Of a DNA stretch of 64,000 nucleotides, positions 38,662 through 47,931 are shown piece by piece; positions within the stretch are counted from its first letter, which is position 1; each line of letters begins with the position of its first letter. The notes below the pieces were generated by a model that was given only the letters and a program-made list of their open reading frames with translations, ran no database searches and was not told the DNA's origin. The position numbers and the translations under genes are program-made. The stretch is from Asticcacaulis sp. AC460. GTDB taxonomy: Bacteria > Pseudomonadota > Alphaproteobacteria > Caulobacterales > Caulobacteraceae. The DNA is taken from the NCBI RefSeq assembly GCF_000495795.1, contig NZ_AWGD01000002.1, positions 79,029-143,028 on the forward strand, given 5' to 3'.

Positions 38662-40820
38662 GACCTTACCCGCAGTTCGCTGATGCCCACCCGGCCCTTG
38701 TCGTCCATCACGGTGATGCGGATACGGTGATTGCCTTTCGGCATGGCCAGGGGCTTGGCGTTCAGCCCCCCGGCCGTGACCTTGCCCTGGGCCAGGACCC
38801 GGTCGGTGACATCACGCCAACCGACCGCCGTACGGTATTCCACCCGCAGGGTTTCGGGCCTTATGCGGGCGCCCGAGGCCGGCTTGAAGCTGACATTGGC
38901 GAGGGTCAGGCGGCCGGTTTTGGCGTCGTAAGGGATGCCGGGCAAGACGACCTTGGGCCCCCAGCTATCGCCGGAAACATAGAAGGGCAGGTTCCATTCC
39001 GGTTCACCGGAACCAAAGGCCTTCATTTCCTCCTCGGTGATCAGCCAGGCGGTCGTCGGCGTGTCGCGGACCTCGACCTGGACGATCTGGGCGCGGATGC
39101 CGGGATCGGCGCGCACAGCGGCGCCCAGATCGCTGCGCAATCGGTCCATAAAACCGGCCTCGGAGGTATTTTTCGGCATGGTCTGAGGCGTCATGACACC
39201 GCGGCCGGCCAGGATCAGCACGGCCTCCGTGCCATAGGGGCGGCTGGCGGTCAGCTTGATCTTGGAGTTGGCTCCGCCGATCGACAGGCGGCGACGGCCG
39301 TCACCGTCGGGCTTGATCTCGCCGCGCCAGATCTCCTTGGCCGACTGATCGGCCTGGAGGTAGAAGATCTGGACATAGGGCGCCTGATCCTGGACTTCGG
39401 CCTCGATGGCAAAACGGTCGCCGTTGCGCAGGACGGCCGTGGTGGTGACGGGCGCGTCCTCCTCGGTGATCTGGACGCCGCGCGCCACGGGCGGGGCGTC
39501 GGGCGCCAGGTTGACGACCTGGGCGGCGACACCGCCGCGATTGACCGCGTCCTTCAGGATGCCGCGGATCTCGCAGGCCGGCCACGGCGTCTCTTCCATG
39601 ACCACCGACACCTTGTCGCCGAAGGGCGCGGTGCGGGCGCGCAGGTACTGGACTTCGTCGACGCAGCCATAGCCGGTCAGGCGCCAGCCGCTAGTGACGC
39701 GGGTCACCTTCATCTCGCCGGTTTTGAATTCCCGCGCCATCATCGTCAGTTCCGGCGTCAGGTCCTTCTGGACCGGCGCAGACAGCGGCGGTGGCGTCAC
39801 AACCGGTTGTGCCGGCTTGGGCTGGGTCGTCACCGGCGGTTTCGCGGGCTGAGCCGGAACAGCTTGGACGGGCGCGGTTTGTACCGGCACGGTAACGGTT
39901 GCCGCCATGGCCTTGGCCGGAGCATAGACGCCGTCGCGCGGAATCATCGGCGGCAGGGCGCCCTTGAAGACAAAAGCTTCCTGGATCAGTGCCGTCAGCG
40001 CCGTATAACTGACCCAGGCATAGCCACGATCGCCCCAACCCTGGCCCCACGAATTCATCAGGCGAAAGGCGCCGCGTTCGCCATTGGCAGCCACCTTGGC
40101 ATCGTCATAGCCGACAATGACCATGGCGTGCCCTCCCCGCGCGGCGTCACCGGTCGAGTTGGGGCCCAACGTCATAACCCCCGATCCGTTGAAGGCCTTC
40201 CATTCCGACGTGTTGAAGCGAACCCCGATCACCACCGGCTTCCCGCGCTCCAGCATCTCCTTATAGGCGTCGGCATTGTGGATATTGGCGGCGGGAATAG
40301 CTTCATAGCCCGGCACCTTCCAGGCGCTCGCAACGGACAGGTGCTCTGGCCCCGGCGCCGGCATGCAAGTCGTGGGCGAATAGGGAAACTGCGCCAGACT
40401 GACGGCGCCCTTGTTGACGACCACGCCCAGGGCGTCGACCAGGGTAGCCCCGCCACAGAACACCCCCTTGGGATCGGGTTTCGAGGTCGAAGCGTTGAAC
40501 ACGAAGGCGGGCGACGAAATTTGGCTTGGCGTGGCCGGCTTGTAGCCCAGTTCGGTCGCCAGGTAGTAGGAACGCGTGGCATAGGACACGGCCCAGCCGG
40601 TGCACGATCCCTGGAAACTCTGGTCACCCGGCGCAGGAAAATAAGGGCTTAAGTCCACCTTGGACAGCAGGACGGCGCTACGGGCGCGTACGGAAGCCGG
40701 CTGCTTGGCATAGTCCTCCGCGGTCAGCGGAATATAGCCCGTGCCGGGATCTTCGGCCGTCTGGGCGAACGTCGGTGCGGCGGCGATTGCCAGAACCAGT
40801 ACACTGATACCCCTGATCAC
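38658..40820 (-). CDS. Secreted papain-like (C1) cysteine peptidase with large C-terminal region
   Basis: 720 residues with a signal peptide ending TFAQ. The C1A core (about 50-290) holds the oxyanion Q70 and nucleophile C73 (QGSCTGWAVSY), H231 (GGHAMVIVGYDD) and N256 (LMNSWGQGWG). A Pro-rich linker (about 305-355) leads to a C-terminal part with a DUF4384-like stretch (RNGDRFAIEAEV, YVQIFYLQAD) and an Ig-like end. First gene of the three-protease operon; its stop overlaps the caspase-like start. No propeptide of the classical inhibitor type was recognised. Confidence 0.9.
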   Translation of the reverse strand: MIRGISVLVLAIAAAPTFAQTAEDPGTGYIPLTAEDYAKQPASVRARSAVLLSKVDLSPYFPAPGDQSFQGSCTGWAVSYATRSYYLATELGYKPATPSQISSPAFVFNASTSKPDPKGVFCGGATLVDALGVVVNKGAVSLAQFPYSPTTCMPAPGPEHLSVASAWKVPGYEAIPAANIHNADAYKEMLERGKPVVIGVRFNTSEWKAFNGSGVMTLGPNSTGDAARGGHAMVIVGYDDAKVAANGERGAFRLMNSWGQGWGDRGYAWVSYTALTALIQEAFVFKGALPPMIPRDGVYAPAKAMAATVTVPVQTAPVQAVPAQPAKPPVTTQPKPAQPVVTPPPLSAPVQKDLTPELTMMAREFKTGEMKVTRVTSGWRLTGYGCVDEVQYLRARTAPFGDKVSVVMEETPWPACEIRGILKDAVNRGGVAAQVVNLAPDAPPVARGVQITEEDAPVTTTAVLRNGDRFAIEAEVQDQAPYVQIFYLQADQSAKEIWRGEIKPDGDGRRRLSIGGANSKIKLTASRPYGTEAVLILAGRGVMTPQTMPKNTSEAGFMDRLRSDLGAAVRADPGIRAQIVQVEVRDTPTTAWLITEEEMKAFGSGEPEWNLPFYVSGDSWGPKVVLPGIPYDAKTGRLTLANVSFKPASGARIRPETLRVEYRTAVGWRDVTDRVLAQGKVTAGGLNAKPLAMPKGNHRIRITVMDDKGRVGISELRVRS

Positions 40821-40988
40821 GTCCCGCGCCCCTTATGTTTTTTCTGATCCATGGGTGCCACAAACCCCGCTTCGTTTCAAGCAATCGGGAATGGATTACG
40901 GTCCTTGTAATTGTCGCGGCGGCGAGGTTCCGAACTGACTTTTTACGGCATTTCGAAACATAGTACCTACGAATTCCAGGAGATCCCC

Positions 40989-41234
40989 ATGGCCGACACC
41001 ACCGAAACCCTCAAAGCCGATGCCGACGAAGCCGTCGACATCTATGTCTGGAAGCCCGGCCAGGCTCGGACGCCCAAGCCCGCCGCGGTTCAGGCGCCTG
41101 ACCTCCGCGTCACCACAACAACCCCGTGGTCACGGACGTGGCGCATCTTTGCCGCCGGTTTGATCATCGGCGTCGCGGCGGTCAAGGCGACCGAGTTGCT
41201 GCTGCATCCCGGCCGCAAGCCCGTCACGGATTGA
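40989..41234 (+). CDS. Small single-pass membrane protein
   Basis: 81 residues from ATG 40989 with AGGAG six to seven bases upstream. A polar, Thr/Pro-rich N-terminal half is followed by one membrane helix (WRIFAAGLIIGVAAVKATELLL) and a short basic tail. No family recognised. It is divergent from the protease operon (168 bases between starts) and overlaps the convergent gene at 41224 by 11 bases. Confidence 0.7.
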   Translation: MADTTETLKADADEAVDIYVWKPGQARTPKPAAVQAPDLRVTTTTPWSRTWRIFAAGLIIGVAAVKATELLLHPGRKPVTD

Positions 41235-42744
41235 TCCGCACCGTTCCGGGGATGACCGGGCTCGGCGCGGTTTCGGGCGGAGGATTGATTGTCGACTTCG
41301 ACGGAATGGTGAAGGTGATGCGCTCGCCGAAGCGATCATCCGTCATTGATGTGCCACCTGCCGTAACCGTCATCGTCATCTGACGATTGATGCAGCCGGC
41401 AACCTCATTTACGGTCAGGCTGATCTTGAACACTGCAAGGTTGGCGCCGGGCGTTACCGAGCCGGAGCTTTGCGTAAAGCATGACACGCCCGCCGGCTGG
41501 CCTGTGACCTGGTAGTCGAAGGTCTGGCCTGCCTTTGTCGGCTGGATCGGTGTAATGCCGAAGGCATAGGTCGAGTTCATCCGGCCGAGATTGGGATTGA
41601 ACACGGGTGCCGCCGCCGCCTGCACACCGAAGCCCGGGGCCGACTGAATAACCAGCCGGACTTTTGACGTTTCCGAAGCCGGTGAAACATCCAGATCGTA
41701 GGTATACACCCCGACCAGGTCGTGCCACGTCGCCTGCGACAGGGTCAGGGAACCTTCCCGGAAATCGGCATTGAGGCTGTTGCGGGCAGCGTCAGAAAAG
41801 CCGAGCCGGGGCGCACCGGCGCTGGGTGTCTGGCTGAGGGTGTGGGTGACTGAGAGGTTGCTGAACTTGAGATCGACGTCGCTCGGTGCATTGCGGCGAT
41901 ACGAAAGGATCAGCGGCTTCGTCAGGCATGTGAATATCGCGCCGTCGCGGATGACCGGCAGGGTCACCGTCAGGGTCGGCGGATCGGAAGCCGTCAATTC
42001 GGACTTCACACCATGTTCGTCACCGCAATTGACCAGGGTGCCGCGGAAATCCGCGCCGGTTTCACGCGCCTGGAAACTGTGTTCGAAGTCGCAGCTGGCA
42101 CCCATGGCGCGAAACTGGGCGCACGCCTGGTCGCGCGTCGTCGTCAGGAAAAAGCCGACGATGGCGCAGCTATTGTCCAGGTCCGGCGAGTTGATACGTT
42201 GCTGGCACCGATTGACCGCCGCCTGAAGCACGCGCGCGTCATTGGCCTGCTTTTCGGCCAGGGTCATGGACGCGCCATTGCCGAAGTCATTCTCGTCCCA
42301 TTCGACTTCGGTGGCCAGCACCGGTATCGCGCGAATGGGGAAGGTTTCGCTGCCGATCTTGAGCGTCCCGTTCCGGGCCGACGACACGCTGCCCATGGTC
42401 ACGTCGAAAACGATGGAGCCGATATTGCCGCAGCCACGCGCGCCATTGACCGCGCCGTTGCGGGACTCGATCTTGGTGGCCGAGGCGCCGGGAATGTCGG
42501 GAATGCTCACCGAGGGCGACAGGTCGATGCCGTGGCCGTACATTTCCAGCCGCTCAGTGCCTTTGCCGAGCAGGCGTATCGTGCCTTGGCCGGCTTTCCA
42601 GATGATGTGTGTCTGTTTCTCATGCGGCGCGGAACAGTTTGTGTCGCCGTCACGCGCCTGGTGCAGGTCTTCGGCAGCGGCAAAGGCGGAGGTAGATATG
42701 GCCAGCAGGCCAAGGGTAAACAACGCGAACAAGGACCGTTTCAT
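41224..42744 (-). CDS. Secreted protein of unknown function
   Basis: 506 residues from ATG 42744, GGAG upstream. A signal peptide ends TSAFAAA. The mature part is beta-rich and contains scattered cysteines (DTNCSAP, RGCGNIG, DNSCAIVG) that may form disulfides, plus a C-terminal half of Ig-like character (TYAFGITPIQPTKAGQTFDYQV, GVSCFTQSSGSV). I do not recognise a family. It follows the secretin gene on the same strand with 59 bases between and may share its transcript. Confidence 0.7.
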   Translation of the reverse strand: MKRSLFALFTLGLLAISTSAFAAAEDLHQARDGDTNCSAPHEKQTHIIWKAGQGTIRLLGKGTERLEMYGHGIDLSPSVSIPDIPGASATKIESRNGAVNGARGCGNIGSIVFDVTMGSVSSARNGTLKIGSETFPIRAIPVLATEVEWDENDFGNGASMTLAEKQANDARVLQAAVNRCQQRINSPDLDNSCAIVGFFLTTTRDQACAQFRAMGASCDFEHSFQARETGADFRGTLVNCGDEHGVKSELTASDPPTLTVTLPVIRDGAIFTCLTKPLILSYRRNAPSDVDLKFSNLSVTHTLSQTPSAGAPRLGFSDAARNSLNADFREGSLTLSQATWHDLVGVYTYDLDVSPASETSKVRLVIQSAPGFGVQAAAAPVFNPNLGRMNSTYAFGITPIQPTKAGQTFDYQVTGQPAGVSCFTQSSGSVTPGANLAVFKISLTVNEVAGCINRQMTMTVTAGGTSMTDDRFGERITFTIPSKSTINPPPETAPSPVIPGTVRINP

Positions 42745-42803
42745 TGTGATCTCCATGGAGCCCCGCAGTGGCAAGTCTTGAACGTCGGCGGCTTAAGCCG
42801 CTC

Positions 42804-44432
42804 TCAGGGTAGAAGCAGGTCGCCGAGGATCTCGGCTTCGTCGTGCGGCAGGTTCGGCCAGTCGAGCGAGGCGTCCGACGCCTTGCCGCGCTTGAACAGG
42901 CGGCTGCGCGACAGTTGGTTGGTGATGGTGGCCATGTCGCTGCCTGGGGCCACGACCGTGTCCCACAGGCTTATCAGACGCTCGACCGTTTCCGGCCGCG
43001 CCCACGGATGGGCGGAGATGGCCTGGGCCGGGGCGGGCGTGACCAGGATCAGCACCGCGTCGCGGCGGTTGGTGGTCTGACGGCGGTTGAACAGCGAGCC
43101 CACCACCGGCGCATGGCCGAGGCCGGGCGTTCGCGATGACGACGAGTCGCGCACAGCTTCGGAGAGGCCCGACAGGATAAGGGTCTTGCCGAAGCCGACC
43201 TCGACCGTCGCCGATACCGTCTGGCGGAAGGTAATCAGCGATTCCGCGAAGGTTCCGACCTGATCGCCCGACAGATACGACCGCGATACCTCGATACGCA
43301 GCTTGGTGGTGTCGCCGTTGATCTCGACCGGGGTAACGGTGACCTTGGTCCCGACATCGACGCTTTCCAGCGTGGCGGTATTGACCCCGCCCACGGCGAC
43401 CCTGGCGGTGCGGCCGACGAAGAAGTCCGAGGTTTCGCCGACATAGGCGGTCAGCATCGGCCGCGCCACCACGCTGTAGAACTGGCCGAAGCGGTTGAAC
43501 AGGTTCAGGCTGTAGGTCAGTTGCGGCAGGGTAATGGCGTCGGTGATGGTGCGGGTGTGCGGCGAGATGTCGACGCCCTGGGATTCGGTGACGGAAGATT
43601 GCGACTGCCAGCCATATTGCAGCTTCAGCCCGTCCAGCAGGTTCATGCCGACCGCGTCCTGCTGGGTCGTCTGCGACAGGACGATGGCGACGTCGACCGA
43701 GACCTGGGTTACCGGTTGCGCCTCATAGGTCACGGACGACGGTATAGGATCGGTCTGGCTGGTGCGGATCAGTTCCTCGACCCGCGGCGCGGTGGCGCCG
43801 GAAAGATCCGGATTGATCAGGGCTAAGGTGCGGACATGGGCGCGGGCGGTATCGCCCTGGCCCAGGGCGGCATAGGACAGGGCGGCCATGCGTACGGCGG
43901 CGGTGGAATAGTCTGGATCCTGCGGCAGCTGCGCGGCACGGTCAGCGGCGACGGCGGCCAGGGCCGGATCGCCGGCGCGGTAGGCCGAAATCGACAGCGA
44001 CAACAAGGCGCGGCCGTCCTGAGGCCGGGCCAGCACGGCACGGGCAAAATAGGCTTCGGCCTCGCCGTAGCGGCCGCGCTCAAAGGCGGCTTTGCCGGCC
44101 AGGACAGACGCCCAGTAGGCGTCCTGGCCGCCGCGAAGGGCCAGGTCGTAGCCAGCCGCCGCCATATCGAGCTTTTCGGGATCGCCATTGGCGGCGCGGG
44201 CATAGGCCATGGCCAGCAGGGTCTGACGATCCGGATCGGCGGGGTTGCGGGCGGCGGCATCGCCAAAACCGGCAATGGCGGTTGTGGTGTCCCCGGCGGT
44301 CAGGGCCTGGGCGGCATGGCGCATCACGGCATCGTCGCCATGCAGCGACGCTTGAGGTGACGACGTCGTCGCACACCCGGATAGGGACAACAGACAAACG
44401 CCGGTCAACAAAACAGCTAGGCCGCGCACCAT
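42804..44432 (-). CDS. TPR-secretin lipoprotein (type II/III secretion-type outer-membrane protein)
   Basis: 542 residues from ATG 44432 with GGAGGGG upstream. A lipoprotein signal ends LSLSGC. Residues about 35-215 form TPR-like helices (AYFARAVLARPQDGRALLSLS). The C-terminal half is a secretin domain with the closing signature GFGKTLILSGLSE, PVVGSLFNRRQTTNRRDAVLILVTP. Secretins form outer-membrane channels for type II/III secretion or pili. No other secretion genes are near, so it is an orphan, possibly serving the secreted protein downstream. Divergent from a LuxR-type two-component system. Confidence 0.88.
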   Translation of the reverse strand: MVRGLAVLLTGVCLLSLSGCATTSSPQASLHGDDAVMRHAAQALTAGDTTTAIAGFGDAAARNPADPDRQTLLAMAYARAANGDPEKLDMAAAGYDLALRGGQDAYWASVLAGKAAFERGRYGEAEAYFARAVLARPQDGRALLSLSISAYRAGDPALAAVAADRAAQLPQDPDYSTAAVRMAALSYAALGQGDTARAHVRTLALINPDLSGATAPRVEELIRTSQTDPIPSSVTYEAQPVTQVSVDVAIVLSQTTQQDAVGMNLLDGLKLQYGWQSQSSVTESQGVDISPHTRTITDAITLPQLTYSLNLFNRFGQFYSVVARPMLTAYVGETSDFFVGRTARVAVGGVNTATLESVDVGTKVTVTPVEINGDTTKLRIEVSRSYLSGDQVGTFAESLITFRQTVSATVEVGFGKTLILSGLSEAVRDSSSSRTPGLGHAPVVGSLFNRRQTTNRRDAVLILVTPAPAQAISAHPWARPETVERLISLWDTVVAPGSDMATITNQLSRSRLFKRGKASDASLDWPNLPHDEAEILGDLLLP

Positions 44433-44553
44433 GAACCCCTCCATGAATTAGGTGGCATTTGGTAATCCCGCCGCGGTTGTGTCACCATCCCGCGATTAAG
44501 GGGTGTACAGAACGGCGTTCCTGGCCGATATCTTGCGTCGGAGAGGGTGTTAT

Positions 44554-45225
44554 ATGGAGCCTGTTCGCAGCCGTATCGGAGTGGTGGAAGACGATCCGGT
44601 CATCCGCCAACACTTGGCGCGCATATTTGACGGCGCACCCGACCTGATCCTGGTCGGCGAGGCGCGGTCGGTCGCCGAAGGCCGCGAGCTGATCCGACAA
44701 CCGCTCGATCTGCTGGTGCTGGATCTCGGCCTGGAGGACGGCAGCGGCCTGACCCTGATCGCCGAGGCCTTGAAAACCGCCACGCCGCCGCGCATCCTGG
44801 TCCTGACCGTGTTCGGCGACGAAACCTCGGTGATGAGCGCCCTGGCATCCGGCGCCGACGGTTACCTGCTCAAGGACAGCGCCGAGGACGACCTGCTCGA
44901 CAATGTCCGCCAGACCCTGGCCGGCGGATCGCCCATCTCGGCCTCGGTGGCAGCCTACCTGCTGCGCCATCTGCGCACAGCGCCGCCCCCAAAATTACCT
45001 GAAAATTCTCCGGAACCTACGGACGAGGCCCATCTGACATCGCGCGAACTGGAGCTGCTCAAGCTGCTGGCCAAGGGGCTGAGCAACAAAGAGGTCGCCC
45101 TGGCACTGGAGATTTCGCACTACACCGTCGGCGACCATATCAAGGCCATCTACCGCAAGCTGGCCGTGCGCTCACGCGGTGAAGCCGTCTTCGAAGCCGT
45201 TCACCGCGGCCTGATCCGGCAATGA
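44554..45225 (+). CDS. NarL/FixJ-family response regulator
   Basis: 223 residues from ATG 44554, preceded by GGAGAGGG. Receiver with D57 (LLVLDLGLEDG) and K in YLLKDSAEDD, then a LuxR-type HTH (LTSRELELLKLLAKGLSNKEVALALEISHYTVGDHI). It is phosphorylated by the kinase encoded next (ATGA overlap) and then binds DNA. The divergent secretin gene, 121 bases away, is a natural candidate target (inference). Confidence 0.95.
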   Translation: MEPVRSRIGVVEDDPVIRQHLARIFDGAPDLILVGEARSVAEGRELIRQPLDLLVLDLGLEDGSGLTLIAEALKTATPPRILVLTVFGDETSVMSALASGADGYLLKDSAEDDLLDNVRQTLAGGSPISASVAAYLLRHLRTAPPPKLPENSPEPTDEAHLTSRELELLKLLAKGLSNKEVALALEISHYTVGDHIKAIYRKLAVRSRGEAVFEAVHRGLIRQ

Positions 45226-47090
45226 CGGTGGCGGCCGTCTGGCAGCACCGCTTCGTCCGTCTGGCCCTGGGCATCCTGGGGGCGCAGATCCTGTTCTGGG
45301 GGACGCTGTTCCTGATCGGCGAGACCGAAAAGGAGCACCTCAATATGAAATCATGGGAGGTGGGCGAGATCTATGTCCACCCCCTGCCCGGCCTCGATCC
45401 GGACTTCGGTGCGCGCGATGAGGCCCACCGTCAGACCTTTCCGGTCGAACCCGGCGACTGCTACCGTGGCTATCACAGCCCGGCCTACCAGATCAGCTTC
45501 GACGTCAAGGGCGACGAATATGTCAACTGGGCGCTCTACCTGCCGTGGGTCTCCGACAACTTCGAGACCTATGTCAACGGCCGCCTGATCGCCACACCTC
45601 GCGGTCAGTTCTCGCTGACCCCCAGCCGCGAAGAACGCCGCCCCTTCCTGATCGGCATTCCGCGCGACCTGATGGAGCCGGGCACCAACCGTGTCGACCT
45701 GGTGGTCACCCGCAGTGGCTGCGTGCCCTACGTCCAGACCGTCTATTTCGGGCCGCTGGAGCCGTTCAAGGCCTATGAAAGCCATATGGTCCTGCTGGGC
45801 CACTATGTACCGATCATCACGGCGGTGGCCGGCGGACTGGTCGCCCTGGTGGCTTTGTGCCTGCTGCCGATTTCCGGCTACAGCCCGCTGTTCGCCAGCC
45901 TGGCCGCCTTCATGGCAGCGCTGGCCCTGCGCGCCTTTGCCTATGTCTGGGCGGGCAACGGGATCGAGTTTACCACCTTCTTTATGGTGGTGTATCTGAT
46001 CCATTATCTGTGCCTGGCGACGGCGGCCTATTTCATCCAGGCCTGGACCGGCCAACCACGTCACCATACGCGATGGTTCGCCGCGATTTTTGCGGTGTTC
46101 GCCGCGGTCTTCGCCGCCGTATGGTGGCCGGGCGGCGAGGTCTATGCCCTGGTGACCCAGGTGCTGAACCCGGTGTCGCTGCTGCTGGTGTCGGGCTACA
46201 CCATCTGGAGCCTGTGGCGGATGGCGCCGTCGCGACCGGGTGAGGCCGGCCGGGCTATTGTGCTGATGTCGCTGTTCCTGTCGTCGGAACTGTACGACGC
46301 CCTGATCCCGATTTTCGGGGTGCGGCGGTTCATCGACGCCGCCTACTACCTGCCGATCGTGCTGATTGCCGCCGTCGCCGGGCATCTGGCGGTACGCGGC
46401 TATCGCCTGTACCGCGACCTGGCGGTCCAGGTGGCCGAAAAGGAGGTCGAGATCCGCGCCTCCTATGCCCGGCTGCAGGAGCAAGAGAACCTCAACGCCA
46501 TCCATACCGAACGCCAGCGCCTCATCCGCGACATGCACGACGGCATCGGCGGTCAGCTGGTCAGCCTGATGCTGCAATTGAAGGGCAAGGCTGTGCCGCA
46601 GGAGCGCGTGCATCAGCAGGTCCAGGCGGCGGTTGACGATTTGCGCCTGATCATCGATTCCATGGACAGCGTCGGGGATTCGCTCGACATCGCCCTGGCG
46701 ATTTTCCGCGACCGGATGCAGCCACGGCTGAAAGCCGCCGGCATACGGTTTGTGTTCGAGAACCGGCTGGACGGCGAGGTCCAGGGCTTCCGGCCGCAGG
46801 AGATTCTGCACATCTACCGCATCCTGCAGGAAGGCATGACCAACATCCTGAAATATGCCGGTGCCAAGACTGTTCGGCTGGAAATAGAGGCCGGTGACGA
46901 CGCCGAGACGATCCGGTTGCGGCTGAGCGACGATGGCGTCGGGTTCGATGTCGAGGCGCGGCCGGAAACCGAGGGCGGACGGGGTTTGAATCATATGCAC
47001 AAACGCGCCCGAACCCTCGGCGGAGAACTGACCGTGACCGCGGCGCCAGGCCTGGGAACGGTTTTGACTCTGACCGTCAAACGGCCTTAA
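45222..47090 (+). CDS. 7TM sensor histidine kinase of the HisKA_3 type
   Basis: 622 residues. One N-terminal membrane helix, a periplasmic jelly-roll sensor (about 45-185; FETYVNGRLIATPRGQF), then about seven membrane helices (190-405) in the 7TMR-DISM style. A short coiled coil leads to HisKA_3 with H439 in RDMHDGIGGQL and a NarL-type ATPase (EGMTNILKYAGA, DDGVGFD). The sensor domain resembles carbohydrate-binding folds, so a glycan or envelope signal is possible. It pairs with the regulator it overlaps. Confidence 0.92.
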   Translation: MTVAAVWQHRFVRLALGILGAQILFWGTLFLIGETEKEHLNMKSWEVGEIYVHPLPGLDPDFGARDEAHRQTFPVEPGDCYRGYHSPAYQISFDVKGDEYVNWALYLPWVSDNFETYVNGRLIATPRGQFSLTPSREERRPFLIGIPRDLMEPGTNRVDLVVTRSGCVPYVQTVYFGPLEPFKAYESHMVLLGHYVPIITAVAGGLVALVALCLLPISGYSPLFASLAAFMAALALRAFAYVWAGNGIEFTTFFMVVYLIHYLCLATAAYFIQAWTGQPRHHTRWFAAIFAVFAAVFAAVWWPGGEVYALVTQVLNPVSLLLVSGYTIWSLWRMAPSRPGEAGRAIVLMSLFLSSELYDALIPIFGVRRFIDAAYYLPIVLIAAVAGHLAVRGYRLYRDLAVQVAEKEVEIRASYARLQEQENLNAIHTERQRLIRDMHDGIGGQLVSLMLQLKGKAVPQERVHQQVQAAVDDLRLIIDSMDSVGDSLDIALAIFRDRMQPRLKAAGIRFVFENRLDGEVQGFRPQEILHIYRILQEGMTNILKYAGAKTVRLEIEAGDDAETIRLRLSDDGVGFDVEARPETEGGRGLNHMHKRARTLGGELTVTAAPGLGTVLTLTVKRP

Positions 47091-47117
47091 GGTTCACCGC
47101 AAGTGTAGGGGGACATC

Positions 47118-47864
47118 ATGATAAACCGTATCACTATCTTTGTGGCCACTCTTCTTTGCCTGGCCTCCACGCCGGTTCTTGCACAAAGCGGGATCTTTGA
47201 CAGCAAGCCGCTATCGGCACTAACACCCATGTCCGAATCTGAGGTCAGGTCGCTTCTTTCGGACGTCATGGTTGGCCCGAGATGTTGTGACGCCGAAAGT
47301 GCCTATTACCGTGACGGTCGGTTCCGTCATTATGGCTATGGCTTGGAACTCGGCACCTGGACATTGCAGGGTAATTCGGCTTGCGCTCTGTATGGCACGC
47401 CTAAGCGCGAATGGTGCCGATCCTTCTACAAGGATGTCGACGGGAAGCCGTTTTTCACACATATGAGGGGGGACGACCCAATACCGGTCGATCCGCGACC
47501 AGCTCCGGTCGAGACCGATAGCCTAAGACGAATGTCGGAAACAGAGATACGAGCGCTATTGACAGGTGCGACGCTTCTCCTGGACGGATGGGACCTTGAG
47601 GCGATCTACCATCGCGACGGGCGTTACTTGCTCTACATCAACAAGCAAATCAGCCACGGGCACTATGTCTTCAAAGGAGACCAGGTGTGCGTGAAACTCG
47701 ATTCGTCGGATGAGGGGCATTGCATTTCTTTTTATGCGGACGGATCTGGCCGGACTATTTACGCGCCGAACGATAGCGGGAGAGGCGCGCCTGTGACCGT
47801 GGACACAGCAACCGAAGAGGCACTGGACAAACGTGCTGTCGAGCTGGCCGCAAGAAAGGACTGA
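47118..47864 (+). CDS. Secreted protein with two tandem copies of one domain
   Basis: 248 residues with a signal peptide ending PVLAQ. Residues about 35-115 and 134-215 are two versions of the same unit: MSESEVRSLL / MSETEIRALL, YYRDGRFRHYG / YHRDGRYLLYI, LQGNSACALYG / FKGDQVCVKLD and WCRSFYKDVDGK / HCISFYADGSGR. Each has a paired cysteine likely to form a disulfide. The family is not recognised by name. It follows the kinase by 27 bases and may be in its operon; the stop codon is within a 17-bp perfect stem. Confidence 0.85.
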   Translation: MINRITIFVATLLCLASTPVLAQSGIFDSKPLSALTPMSESEVRSLLSDVMVGPRCCDAESAYYRDGRFRHYGYGLELGTWTLQGNSACALYGTPKREWCRSFYKDVDGKPFFTHMRGDDPIPVDPRPAPVETDSLRRMSETEIRALLTGATLLLDGWDLEAIYHRDGRYLLYINKQISHGHYVFKGDQVCVKLDSSDEGHCISFYADGSGRTIYAPNDSGRGAPVTVDTATEEALDKRAVELAARKD

Positions 47865-47924
47865 CCACGAAAAGCACAATCTTCTGGGAATCAGGGTATC
47901 CTGAAGCTGTGCTTTTCGTGGTCA
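47862..47924. terminator. Long hairpin between convergent genes
   Basis: A perfect 17-bp stem (47862-47878 with 47908-47924) begins at the TGA stop of the upstream gene; the loop contains a smaller AGG/CCT hairpin. After the stem the plus strand reads AAAAAA, so there is no U-tract in either direction. It probably ends or protects the convergent transcripts. Confidence 0.6.
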
Positions 47925-47931
47925 AAAAACC

